From CAZRIE01 sp964600075 (GTDB taxonomy: Bacteria; Bacteroidota; Bacteroidia; Flavobacteriales; Flavobacteriaceae), in contig CAZRIE010000179.1 in NCBI GenBank assembly GCA_964600075.1, forward strand, positions 1 through 5,616: a DNA stretch of 5,616 nucleotides. Reading direction: 5' to 3'. The notes beneath the pieces were generated by a model. That model saw only the letters and a program-made list of their open reading frames with translations, did not search any database and was not told the origin of the DNA. The stretch's first letter is position 1. Each line of letters starts with the position of its first letter. Of the stretch, positions 1 to 5,616 are shown piece after piece. Made by a program: the position numbers and the translations under genes.

Positions 1-25
1 CCAGTTTTAGCTTTTTTTTATACTT

Positions 26-72
26 CCGAAACCCGAAACCCGAAACCCGGCATAGGAAGGAAACCCGAAACC
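26..72. repeat. Short tandem array of the 7-base unit CCGAAAC upstream of purC
   Basis: Three perfect head-to-tail copies of CCGAAAC occupy 26-46. They are followed by an imperfect 18-base stretch, then a further AAAC/CCGAAAC pair out of phase with the first three (65-71), and a degenerate CAGAAG that runs into the purC start codon. On the minus strand this reads as GGG tracts separated by TTTC, three in close succession plus shorter G pairs. The array fills most of the space between the window edge and purC, so it probably lies in the purC leader. A 7-base unit changes reading frame with each copy, which fits non-coding DNA, although the purC frame happens to be open back to base 1. The function is unknown. 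Confidence 0.75.
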
Positions 73-78
73 AGAAGA

Positions 79-1029
79 ATGAATAACGTCATAATAGATA
101 CCAACTTTAATTTTCCAGGTCAGATCAGTGTTTATAAAGGCAAGGTCCGAGAGGTCTATGCTTTAGAAAATGATATTTTGGTCATGGTCGCCACAGATCG
201 CTTGTCCGCTTTTGATGTGGTCATGCCAAAAGGGATTCCCTACAAAGGCCAAATATTGAACCAGATAGCGACAAAGATGATGGCCGCCACTGAAGATATA
301 GTACCAAATTGGTTAACGGCTACTCCCGATCCAAATGTGGCCGCAGGCATTGCCTGTGAGCCGTTTAAAGTAGAAATGGTGATTCGAGGCTATATGTCAG
401 GGCATGCGGCCAGAGAATACAAAGCAGGCAAACGAATACTCTGCGGAGTGGCCATGCCCGATGGGATGAAAGAAAACGACAAGTTTCCCGAACCAATAAT
501 TACCCCGGCTACCAAAGCTGAGAAGGGCGATCATGACGAAGATATATCCAAAGAGAATATTTTGAGGCGAGGTATTGTTTCCGAAGATGATTATGAGGTA
601 CTTGAAAAATATACAAAGGCCCTTTTTCAAAGAGGAACTGAAATCGCCGCAGAACGCGGATTGATTCTGGTAGATACCAAATATGAATTCGGAAAGACCA
701 AAGACAGAAAAATTTTGCTTATTGACGAAATTCACACCCCTGATTCGTCACGTTATTTTTATGCCGAGGGTTACCAAGGGCATCAAGATAGGGGAGAAGC
801 CCAAAAGCAATTATCGAAAGAGTTTGTACGTCAATGGCTGATTCAAAACGGTTTTCAGGGCCTTGAAGGGCAAACCGTTCCCGAAATGTCCGATGATTAC
901 ATTGAGTCGGTTTCCAGTAGATATATAGAACTTTACGAAAATATTACTGGCGAAACATTCGTAAAGGCAGATATTTTGGATATTCAAGAACGTATTCAAA
1001 AGAATGTATTGACCTACCTAGATAAGTAA
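79..1029 (+). CDS. purC: Phosphoribosylaminoimidazole-succinocarboxamide synthase (SAICAR synthase)
   Basis: This cytosolic enzyme of de novo purine synthesis joins L-aspartate to CAIR using ATP, giving SAICAR. The 316-residue protein is longer than the roughly 240-residue E. coli type and matches the longer form common in Bacteroidota and resembling yeast Ade1. Visible family landmarks are the N-terminal nucleotide-binding GKVREVY (21-27), ATDRLSAFD (38-46), the signature-like RGYMSGHAAREYK (103-115), the TPATKAEKGDHDE segment (142-154), the second signature LVDTKYEFG (197-205), and DEIHTPDSSRYF (216-227). The start at 79 is the only ATG in the open frame, and the first residues (MNNVIIDTNFNFPGQ) look like a natural family N-terminus. 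No Shine-Dalgarno motif is seen; a heptamer repeat precedes the gene instead. The protein is complete, with no missing motif. No other purine gene is visible in the window. Confidence 0.97.
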   Translation: MNNVIIDTNFNFPGQISVYKGKVREVYALENDILVMVATDRLSAFDVVMPKGIPYKGQILNQIATKMMAATEDIVPNWLTATPDPNVAAGIACEPFKVEMVIRGYMSGHAAREYKAGKRILCGVAMPDGMKENDKFPEPIITPATKAEKGDHDEDISKENILRRGIVSEDDYEVLEKYTKALFQRGTEIAAERGLILVDTKYEFGKTKDRKILLIDEIHTPDSSRYFYAEGYQGHQDRGEAQKQLSKEFVRQWLIQNGFQGLEGQTVPEMSDDYIESVSSRYIELYENITGETFVKADILDIQERIQKNVLTYLDK

Positions 1030-1222
1030 GCTGACCACAAATGGCCTTTAAGAAACCCCATCAAGGTATTTGTAATCAAGCCTTTGACCTCGTACTTTTC
1101 AATACTTTTCCTTATTTGCCCTTTTCTATATTAGATTCCAGATAATATTTGTTGAACTTCTTTCTCGGCAAAACTGACCATTATCATAACGGTTACTATA
1201 ATTCCGTGCTAAATTGGTGTTT

Positions 1223-1237
1223 TACCATTCAATGGTA
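1223..1237. promoter_or_regulatory. Perfect 15-base inverted repeat just before the cls start codon
   Basis: TACCATTCAATGGTA is a perfect palindrome of two 7-base arms around a central C, ending five bases before the cls ATG. It could be a DNA-binding site for a dimeric regulator. In RNA it could form a 6-bp hairpin with a TCA loop covering the ribosome landing zone. Either would act on cls expression. Only the symmetry and the position are seen; no known operator consensus is recognised, and a short AT-rich palindrome can arise by chance. Confidence 0.35.
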
Positions 1238-1242
1238 CTGAT

Positions 1243-2649
1243 ATGTGGTATATTCTACTAGTTTCCCTTTACTTGCTTTTTGCAATTGTAATCGTGATTA
1301 CAGTGTTGCTGCACGGTGCAAAACCCTCTAAAACCTTAGCTTGGCTTTTGGCCATATTTACAGTTCCTGTCGGTGGTATATTGTTGTACCTTTTATTGGG
1401 AAGAAATCGGAGGAAGAATAAACTTCTCAAATTAAAAAAGCAAATCTTCTTTAATCTTCCGAAACCTACCACTCATCATACGGCCATTCTTAAAGGAGAG
1501 TATAAAAAATTGATGATGCTGGTTTATAAAAATTCTCATTTCCCAACTACAGGCCATAACCAGCTCAACCTATTAAAAGATGGTAAGACCACCTTCGAAT
1601 CCATTTTTAGGGCCTTGGAGAACGCACAAACCCAAATTCACTTACAATACTACATTTTTGAGGAAGGAGAACTTGCCGATCGGCTCCTGCTGCTTTTCGA
1701 AGAGAAGATTAATCAAGGTATTAAGATAAGGATGATTTATGATGGGATCGGTAGTTTTTCCTTGAGCAAATCCTATTTGAAAAAATTGACGTTTATCGGA
1801 GTGGAAGTATACCCCTTTCTTCCTTTCAAGTTTGGGCGTTTTCTATCCTCTGTGAATTACAGGAACCATCGTAAAATAATCGTGGTCGATGGATGGGTGG
1901 CCTTTACCGGCGGAATCAATATTTCGGATAAATACCTTAAGGGTGATCCAGCTTTGGGAAATTGGCACGATATGCACCTCAGATTGGAAGGAACGGCCGC
2001 TGGTCATCTAGATTATGTTTTTGCAATGGATTGGTATTTGGTGAGCCAAAAAAGGATTGAACCTATTTTGCTGTCCAACGCAGCCGGTATAGGGCATTCC
2101 AATACCCTTGTTCAAATTGTTTCCGGTGGTCCCGACGATGATTTTCCTTCATTGGAACAAACTTATTTTACCATCATCAACAAGGCCAAAGAATACGTGT
2201 ATATCACAAATCCATATATTATTCCTGGACAGGCGATTATGCAGGCATTACAGACTACTGCTCGTAGTGGGGTCGATGTTCGCTTAATGGTATCGGAAAA
2301 TGCCGATAACAAAATCGTGAGTTGGAGTGTGCGTTCTTATTTTGAATCGCTACTGAAATCAGGGATTAAGATTTATCTTTTTCCCGATGGTTTTCTTCAC
2401 AGTAAGATTATTGTGAGCGATGATAGCCTTACCACCATAGGCACCGCCAATCTGGACGATCGCAGTTTTGAGCAGAATTACGAGGTAAACGCCATTGTTT
2501 ATGATCAAACCTTTGCCCAATTATTGAAAGAAGATTTTCTGAAGGATGCAAACGTTAGTAAAGTACTTTCTTACCAAGAGTATTTAAAAAGACCATTGCT
2601 CGAAAAGTTAAAGGAAGGTTTTGGAAAAGTATTCAGTCCTTTGTTATGA
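1243..2649 (+). CDS. cls: Cardiolipin synthase, two-HKD phospholipase D family
   Basis: This membrane enzyme of the bacterial ClsA type condenses two phosphatidylglycerol molecules to cardiolipin and glycerol. The 468-residue protein begins with two hydrophobic segments (about 3-23 and 31-52), the second in a PLD-nuclease N-terminal-like stretch ending in YLLLGRNRR, followed by a basic linker. Two catalytic HKD motifs are complete: H209-x-K211-x4-D216, followed by FTGGINISDKYL, and H386-x-K388-x4-D393, followed by GTANLDDRSFEQNYE. The length is close to E. coli ClsA. An in-frame TAA at 1210-1212 with no intervening ATG fixes the start at 1243. No Shine-Dalgarno motif is seen, and a 15-base palindrome sits directly upstream. 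It is separated by 213 bases from purC and is probably transcribed on its own. Its last codon overlaps the stop of the convergent ldhA. Substrate choice (PG alone, or PG plus PE as for ClsC) cannot be read from sequence. Confidence 0.95.
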   Translation: MWYILLVSLYLLFAIVIVITVLLHGAKPSKTLAWLLAIFTVPVGGILLYLLLGRNRRKNKLLKLKKQIFFNLPKPTTHHTAILKGEYKKLMMLVYKNSHFPTTGHNQLNLLKDGKTTFESIFRALENAQTQIHLQYYIFEEGELADRLLLLFEEKINQGIKIRMIYDGIGSFSLSKSYLKKLTFIGVEVYPFLPFKFGRFLSSVNYRNHRKIIVVDGWVAFTGGINISDKYLKGDPALGNWHDMHLRLEGTAAGHLDYVFAMDWYLVSQKRIEPILLSNAAGIGHSNTLVQIVSGGPDDDFPSLEQTYFTIINKAKEYVYITNPYIIPGQAIMQALQTTARSGVDVRLMVSENADNKIVSWSVRSYFESLLKSGIKIYLFPDGFLHSKIIVSDDSLTTIGTANLDDRSFEQNYEVNAIVYDQTFAQLLKEDFLKDANVSKVLSYQEYLKRPLLEKLKEGFGKVFSPLL

Positions 2650-3651
2650 ATTGATCATTTTAAGCCCCAACTCATTTTTGCATTCCCTGCCATTCGCCCA
2701 ACTATCTATATTTTTAAAGGTAATTTCAGCTATACTGGTCAATGCCTCTTTAGTTACAAAGGCTTGGTGGGGTGTTAGCAGCACGTTGGGTAAGGACAAT
2801 AGTTTTTTTAAACGCTCATCTTTGATTCCATGTTTGGAATTGTCCCTAAAAAAGAGACCTTTTTCCTTTTCGTATACATCGGTGCAATACCCGCCAAGAT
2901 GCTTGTCTTCCAGTGATTTAATTAATGCTTCGGTTTCAACAATAGCCCCTCTTGAGGTGTTTATCAAAATAGAACCTTGCTTCATCATCGCTAGTTTGTT
3001 CTTGTTAATCAAATAGTAGTTTTCGTAGTTCAGCGGAATATGTAGGCTTATAATATCCGACTGTTTACAGACCTCGTTCAATGAGGTATATGTAACATTG
3101 CATAGTTCGATCAGATCATAATCTGGTTCAAGGTCATTGGCCAAAATTTCACAACCAAAGCCGTGAACAATCTTGGTCATAATACTCCCTATTCTTCCGG
3201 TTCCAATAATGCCTACCGTCTTAGCATGTAAATTGAAACCCATAAGGTCATCTTGTAAAAAATTGTAGTCGTGCACCTGGGTATTGGCCAAAACTAGCTT
3301 TCGATTTAGTGCCAATAACAAGGCCATCGCATGTTCGGCAATGGCATGAGGCGAATATTCCGGGGCATTCGCAACCTTAAAACCAAGATTTTTTGCCAGT
3401 TTAAGGTTAATATTATTGTGGCCCGAAGAGCGCATGGTAATGTGACGTACACCCAAATCGTATAATTTTTCTAAAACGATGGATGAGGCATCATCTCCCG
3501 AAAAGATGCTGATGGCTTCAAAACCGACAGCTTTTATAGCGGTATCGGTATCTAAAGCTTCTTTTAGGTAGGAAACCTTATGATTATTTTTGTTTGCCTG
3601 CTTCAAAAAGGGCACTTCAAAATCCTTTGCGCTATAGACCAGAAACTTCAT
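2644..3651 (-). CDS. ldhA: D-lactate dehydrogenase, LdhA-type (D-isomer-specific 2-hydroxyacid dehydrogenase)
   Basis: The cytosolic fermentative enzyme reduces pyruvate to D-lactate with NADH and so regenerates NAD+. The 335-residue protein resembles E. coli LdhA over its whole length, for example MKFLVYSAKDFE at the start, PHAIAEHAMALLLALNR (101-117), and DVYEKEKGLFF near the C-terminus. The Rossmann motif GTGRIG is at 150-155. The expected catalytic trio is R234 (in NTSRG), E263 (in DVYEKE) and H295 (in TPHQAF), nearly the same numbering as in lactobacillar D-LDH. I chose the ATG at 3651; a TTG two codons upstream (3657) is possible, but the family starts at MKF. The gene begins inside the end of the lipoprotein gene (20-base overlap), implying translational coupling. 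Its stop interlocks with cls. A related 2-hydroxyacid substrate is possible, but the LdhA-like C-terminus favours pyruvate. Confidence 0.92.
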   Translation of the reverse strand: MKFLVYSAKDFEVPFLKQANKNNHKVSYLKEALDTDTAIKAVGFEAISIFSGDDASSIVLEKLYDLGVRHITMRSSGHNNINLKLAKNLGFKVANAPEYSPHAIAEHAMALLLALNRKLVLANTQVHDYNFLQDDLMGFNLHAKTVGIIGTGRIGSIMTKIVHGFGCEILANDLEPDYDLIELCNVTYTSLNEVCKQSDIISLHIPLNYENYYLINKNKLAMMKQGSILINTSRGAIVETEALIKSLEDKHLGGYCTDVYEKEKGLFFRDNSKHGIKDERLKKLLSLPNVLLTPHQAFVTKEALTSIAEITFKNIDSWANGRECKNELGLKMINS

Positions 3652-4294
3652 CGTCAACTTCTTTTTCTTTCCTAAAAATTAAATCTTGTTCTTCCATGGC
3701 CAACACGACCAATTTCACGTAGTCGTCTACGGTTTTCTCAATATCTCGCGGATCCATAACGTCTATACTGCCACGCCAAATCAGCGATCGCTCTTTACCC
3801 GAACATATACAGTACAAAGAGGTCTCGGCATTGTACACCGTATAATTTTCATAGTATTCATCATCATAATAAATGTCTTGATGCCTTCGATAATCCTCAT
3901 TGAACCCATCTCTGCTATTATATAGTTGGTTCATGGTTTTTCTAAAAGATTGCCGGTTTTCAGACCCGATTATCTTAGTAAATAAAATGGCATCGAAGTC
4001 CTTGTCTAAAAGACTTTCCTCTACGGCATCCAATTCTTTGTCTGTTCTTTTGGTATCCGTAAAATTCACATCGAAGATATCGAGGCTTCGCATGGCTTCC
4101 ACACCTCGGTTATCAAACTCTTTTTTCATTTTATTCTCAAAATTTACACGAGCTTCGTCATTATTGGTCATACCAATTAGCAGTACTTTGTTGGCATCGA
4201 AAAGAACAATATCAGGGTTCTTCCAGTTTTCGACCAGTTCAGCCGATGAGCAACTGAAAATAAATACTAGTAATACTATCAATAGTTTTTTCAT
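3632..4294 (-). CDS. Putative lipoprotein of unknown function
   Basis: The 220-residue protein starts with a basic, hydrophobic signal peptide (MKKLLIVLLVFIF) followed by S14-C15, a slightly atypical lipobox (IFSC, with Phe where a small residue is usual). C15 would be the lipidated residue. The residues after Cys (SSAEL) lack the acidic K-D/E-rich surface-export signal described in Bacteroidota, so a periplasm-facing anchor is the better guess. The mature part has ENWKNPD (22-28), then KVLLIGMTNNDEARVNFENKM (36-56), a pattern I associate with small uncharacterised Bacteroidota lipoproteins, and later a tyrosine/aspartate-rich stretch (about 133-153) and SLIWRGSIDVMDPRD (170-184). The fold is probably alpha/beta. 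The ATG overlaps the previous gene's TGA (ATGA), and ldhA begins inside its 3' end, so it is the middle gene of a tight operon. No function is recognised. Confidence 0.85.
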   Translation of the reverse strand: MKKLLIVLLVFIFSCSSAELVENWKNPDIVLFDANKVLLIGMTNNDEARVNFENKMKKEFDNRGVEAMRSLDIFDVNFTDTKRTDKELDAVEESLLDKDFDAILFTKIIGSENRQSFRKTMNQLYNSRDGFNEDYRRHQDIYYDDEYYENYTVYNAETSLYCICSGKERSLIWRGSIDVMDPRDIEKTVDDYVKLVVLAMEEQDLIFRKEKEVDDEVSGL

Positions 4295-4782
4295 GACTTC
4301 ATTTCTTCTTTACTGACTGTTCTAAGCTTGTAGTCAGGGTTGGCTAACGCTATTTTCTGCTTAGCTGTTTTAAGGATGGAAGATAATTTCACAAATCCTC
4401 TTTCTTTTATCGTCCTGTAATCCAAAAGGTAGTTGTTCATCTTTGGAAAAAGCTTTTTGTGTGTCTTTTGATAGGCTTGTTCCATTTCCAGTTGATTTAC
4501 GCCGTCCATCATAATCTCCAATTGGTTCATATGCTTTTGAACTTGTTTGAAAATAGGGTTGAGCATACGTCGGTTTTCTGCGATTGCATTTTTGAAATCG
4601 TTGATTTGCCCAAATTCTTTTTTGTCCACTGGCTTGATTGCGAACGATTGGATCAGATGGTTCAGAAATTGCTGCTCATCTTTTATAAAAGCGAGTTCTG
4701 AAAACCATTTCTTTGAATGTTCATGCATTTCTTCTCCACTAAACCACTCCATATAACTGTATTTTTTTTTCTTGGTTTTCAT
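4291..4782 (-). CDS. Helical protein of unknown function, paralog of the neighbouring 139-residue protein
   Basis: This 163-residue protein is rich in Lys, Glu, Gln and Met, has no signal peptide or membrane segment, and is probably cytosolic and largely alpha-helical. By eye it aligns without gaps to the next upstream protein from E18 to P51 (about 13 of 34 identical, including W26, D35-E36, F39, H42-L43, S46 and P51). A second block, K110 to K141, has about 12 of 32 identical, including MNNYLLDY against VNNCFEDF. Relative to its paralog it has a C-terminal extension of about 20 residues (KIALANPDYKLRTVSKEEMKS). No catalytic motif is evident, and a helical-bundle or protein-binding role is only a guess. 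Its stop overlaps the lipoprotein start by 4 bases, making it the first gene of the tight three-gene unit ending in ldhA. A 116-base gap upstream could hold a promoter. The family is not recognised. Confidence 0.8.
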   Translation of the reverse strand: MKTKKKKYSYMEWFSGEEMHEHSKKWFSELAFIKDEQQFLNHLIQSFAIKPVDKKEFGQINDFKNAIAENRRMLNPIFKQVQKHMNQLEIMMDGVNQLEMEQAYQKTHKKLFPKMNNYLLDYRTIKERGFVKLSSILKTAKQKIALANPDYKLRTVSKEEMKS

Positions 4783-4898
4783 TTTCGTCGCTTTTGAATG
4801 TTTATGAAGTTTACAAGTTCGAAGTTAGAGGAAGCAGAAAAGAATAAAAATGACAATAGTCAGTTTCTTTAGGAGTTTACCGAACAACACTAGATGTT

Positions 4899-5318
4899 CT
4901 AAGGTTTACGCTTTTTTAAAATACCACCTGCATAGTTGAAAATTTCGGATTTTAGTTTTTGGAAATCTTCGAAACAGTTGTTGACTTTGGCCTGTAGCTT
5001 TTCATGCTTGAGAAAATAGTTCAAATCATACGCGCTATCCGTACATTCTAACATGCCGCCTAAAGTATTTTCGTGTATAGAAATATGGTCACGAATCTCT
5101 TTTTTTGTGGTTTTGACCTTTTTGATATGTGTTTTATAGTCCTGCAGGCGCTCAAAAAGATTAGGTGTGTTTGGCTGAAAAGCATAACTGTTTAAGAGGT
5201 GTTCTATAAACGTGAGTTCATCTTCCATAAATTGAAAGTGCGATTTCCATTGCTGTATTTCCCAATGCAGTTCTTCCACTTTCTTCTCTTGCCCAGTGTT
5301 TATTAGTTCTTTTTTCAT
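4899..5318 (-). CDS. Small helical protein of unknown function, paralog of the 163-residue neighbour
   Basis: This 139-residue charged protein has no signal peptide or hydrophobic segment and is predicted by inspection to be mostly alpha-helical. Its block ELHWEIQQWKSHFQFMEDE and onward to P49 matches the downstream 163-residue protein at a constant offset of two residues, and the C-terminal block K107-K138 matches again at an offset of three, so the two look like an old tandem duplication. It ends in a basic tail (LKKRKP). The ATG at 5318 is the only ATG before the in-frame stop at 5337-5339. A strong AGGAGG lies on this strand but 27 bases from the ATG, too far for normal use. It follows the MBL gene by 73 bases and precedes its paralog by 116 bases, so co-transcription is possible but not shown. 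I do not recognise the family. Confidence 0.78.
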   Translation of the reverse strand: MKKELINTGQEKKVEELHWEIQQWKSHFQFMEDELTFIEHLLNSYAFQPNTPNLFERLQDYKTHIKKVKTTKKEIRDHISIHENTLGGMLECTDSAYDLNYFLKHEKLQAKVNNCFEDFQKLKSEIFNYAGGILKKRKP

Positions 5319-5345
5319 TGCTAATCGATGTGTTTCTTAAAGCTA

Positions 5346-5351
5346 CCTCCT
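5346..5351 (-). promoter_or_regulatory. Perfect AGGAGG at non-standard distance from the downstream start
   Basis: The minus strand reads AATAGGAGGTAGC, a perfect anti-Shine-Dalgarno complement, but 27 bases separate it from the ATG of the 139-residue protein. No ATG or GTG lies at normal spacing downstream of it, and the frame of the 139-residue gene is closed just below it. It is probably fortuitous. It is noted because strong Shine-Dalgarno motifs are otherwise absent here. Confidence 0.2.
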
Positions 5352-5391
5352 ATTAAAAAAGTAGACAATGACTTAGGTCAGAAAAGTGTAC

Positions 5392-5616
5392 TTAAAACAC
5401 AAACTTTCGTATTTCGTTCAATTTGGGAATATGTACTTTCCAGCCGTGTACATCACGGATTTTAACTCTGAAAGCATCTAGGGCAGAAGGCTCGCCATGA
5501 ATAAGAAACACAACCTCGGGAATATTTTTAACAGCTTTCATCCATTGCAACAATTCTTGTTGGTCTGCGTGTGCGGACAAACTTTCCAGATGCCTAATTT
5601 TCGCTTTAACGGGGTA
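5392..5616 (-). CDS. Metallo-beta-lactamase-fold RNA-processing-type protein, C-terminal fragment (beta-CASP/RMMBL)
   Basis: Only the last 74 residues are in the window; the gene continues beyond the right edge. The frame is open from base 5616 and begins mid-protein (YPVKAKIRHLE). The TTG at 5580 is an internal Leu codon, not the start. SLSAHADQQELLQWM (visible residues 12-26) is the SAHAD motif of the beta-CASP family (motif B histidine), and FLIHGEPSALDAF (37-49) holds the HGE motif (motif C histidine). Together they mark the RNA-specificity (RMMBL) end of proteins related to CPSF73, RNase J and YsnF/YciK-unrelated bacterial MBL exonuclease-like proteins. Such enzymes bind two zinc ions and cleave RNA, but the metal-binding HxHxDH core lies outside the window, so activity cannot be judged. 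It is the furthest-upstream gene of the minus-strand set seen here. Confidence 0.88.
   Translation of the reverse strand, partial: YPVKAKIRHLESLSAHADQQELLQWMKAVKNIPEVVFLIHGEPSALDAFRVKIRDVHGWKVHIPKLNEIRKFVF

Noticed and set aside
397..735. Open frame of 112 codons on the minus strand inside purC
   Set aside because: It lies wholly inside a confidently identified gene, has no recognisable protein features, and is a codon-bias shadow.
1115..1151. Possible Bacteroidota-type promoter before cls (TTTG at 1115-1118, TAATATTTG near 1143-1151)
   Set aside because: The spacing is about 24 bases and the -7 element has one base too many compared with TAnnTTTG; in AT-rich DNA this is not enough to support a call.
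1187..1195. TAACGGTTA 9-base palindrome upstream of cls
   Set aside because: It is short, isolated, and does not extend beyond 4-base arms; expected by chance.
2621..3016. Open frame of 131 codons on the plus strand across the cls/ldhA junction
   Set aside because: It is antisense to the conserved C-terminal half of ldhA, which has intact catalytic residues; the translated product is low-complexity Ser/Leu-rich and unlike a real protein.
3784..3791. GCGATCGC palindrome (HIP1-like octamer)
   Set aside because: It is a single copy inside a coding region of a non-cyanobacterial genome, most likely chance.
3900..4316. Open frame of 138 codons on the plus strand opposite the lipoprotein gene
   Set aside because: It is antisense to a gene with a clear signal peptide and operon overlaps; its Ser/Leu-rich composition is typical of a shadow frame.
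4882..4899. GAACA...TGTTC inverted repeat after the 139-residue gene, considered as a terminator
   Set aside because: It has only a 5-bp stem with an 8-base loop, it overlaps the stop codon, and no T-run follows on the minus strand.
5392..5580. Apparent short 62-residue protein starting at the TTG at 5580
   Set aside because: The frame stays open to the window edge, and the TTG encodes Leu just before the SAHAD motif, so this is the C-terminal end of a larger MBL protein.

Overview
The window looks like a chromosomal segment of a marine-type member of the Flavobacteriaceae (Bacteroidota). The base composition is AT-rich, start codons lack convincing Shine-Dalgarno spacing, the PurC sequence is of the Bacteroidota/yeast Ade1-like type, and there is a short lipoprotein signal of the 'SCSS' kind. 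The genus cannot be fixed from the sequence alone.

Left part, plus strand. A short array of the 7-base unit CCGAAAC lies directly before purC, which encodes a complete SAICAR synthase of de novo purine synthesis. A 213-base gap follows. It ends in a perfect 15-base inverted repeat (1223-1237) just before a complete cardiolipin synthase gene of the two-HKD phospholipase D type.

Right part, minus strand. Read from the right edge in the direction of transcription, it holds the C-terminal end of a beta-CASP/RMMBL metallo-beta-lactamase-fold protein (cut by the window edge), a 139-residue helical protein of unknown function, a 163-residue protein that appears to be its diverged paralog, a putative 220-residue lipoprotein of unknown function, and a LdhA-type D-lactate dehydrogenase. 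The last three genes overlap each other by 4 and 20 bases and are almost certainly co-transcribed. The two genes before them are separated by gaps of 116 and 73 bases and may or may not share the transcript.

The two halves converge. The cls and ldhA stop codons interlock, so the final Leu codon TTA of cls is the TAA stop of ldhA on the other strand, leaving no space for a dedicated terminator. The named genes are ordinary housekeeping, membrane-lipid and fermentation genes. The least understood part is the minus-strand cassette: two paralogous helical proteins, an envelope lipoprotein and D-lactate dehydrogenase next to an RNase-like MBL protein. A stress or low-oxygen role is plausible for it but is inference. 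I see no CRISPR array, tRNA, rRNA, insertion sequence, phage gene or obvious defence system.
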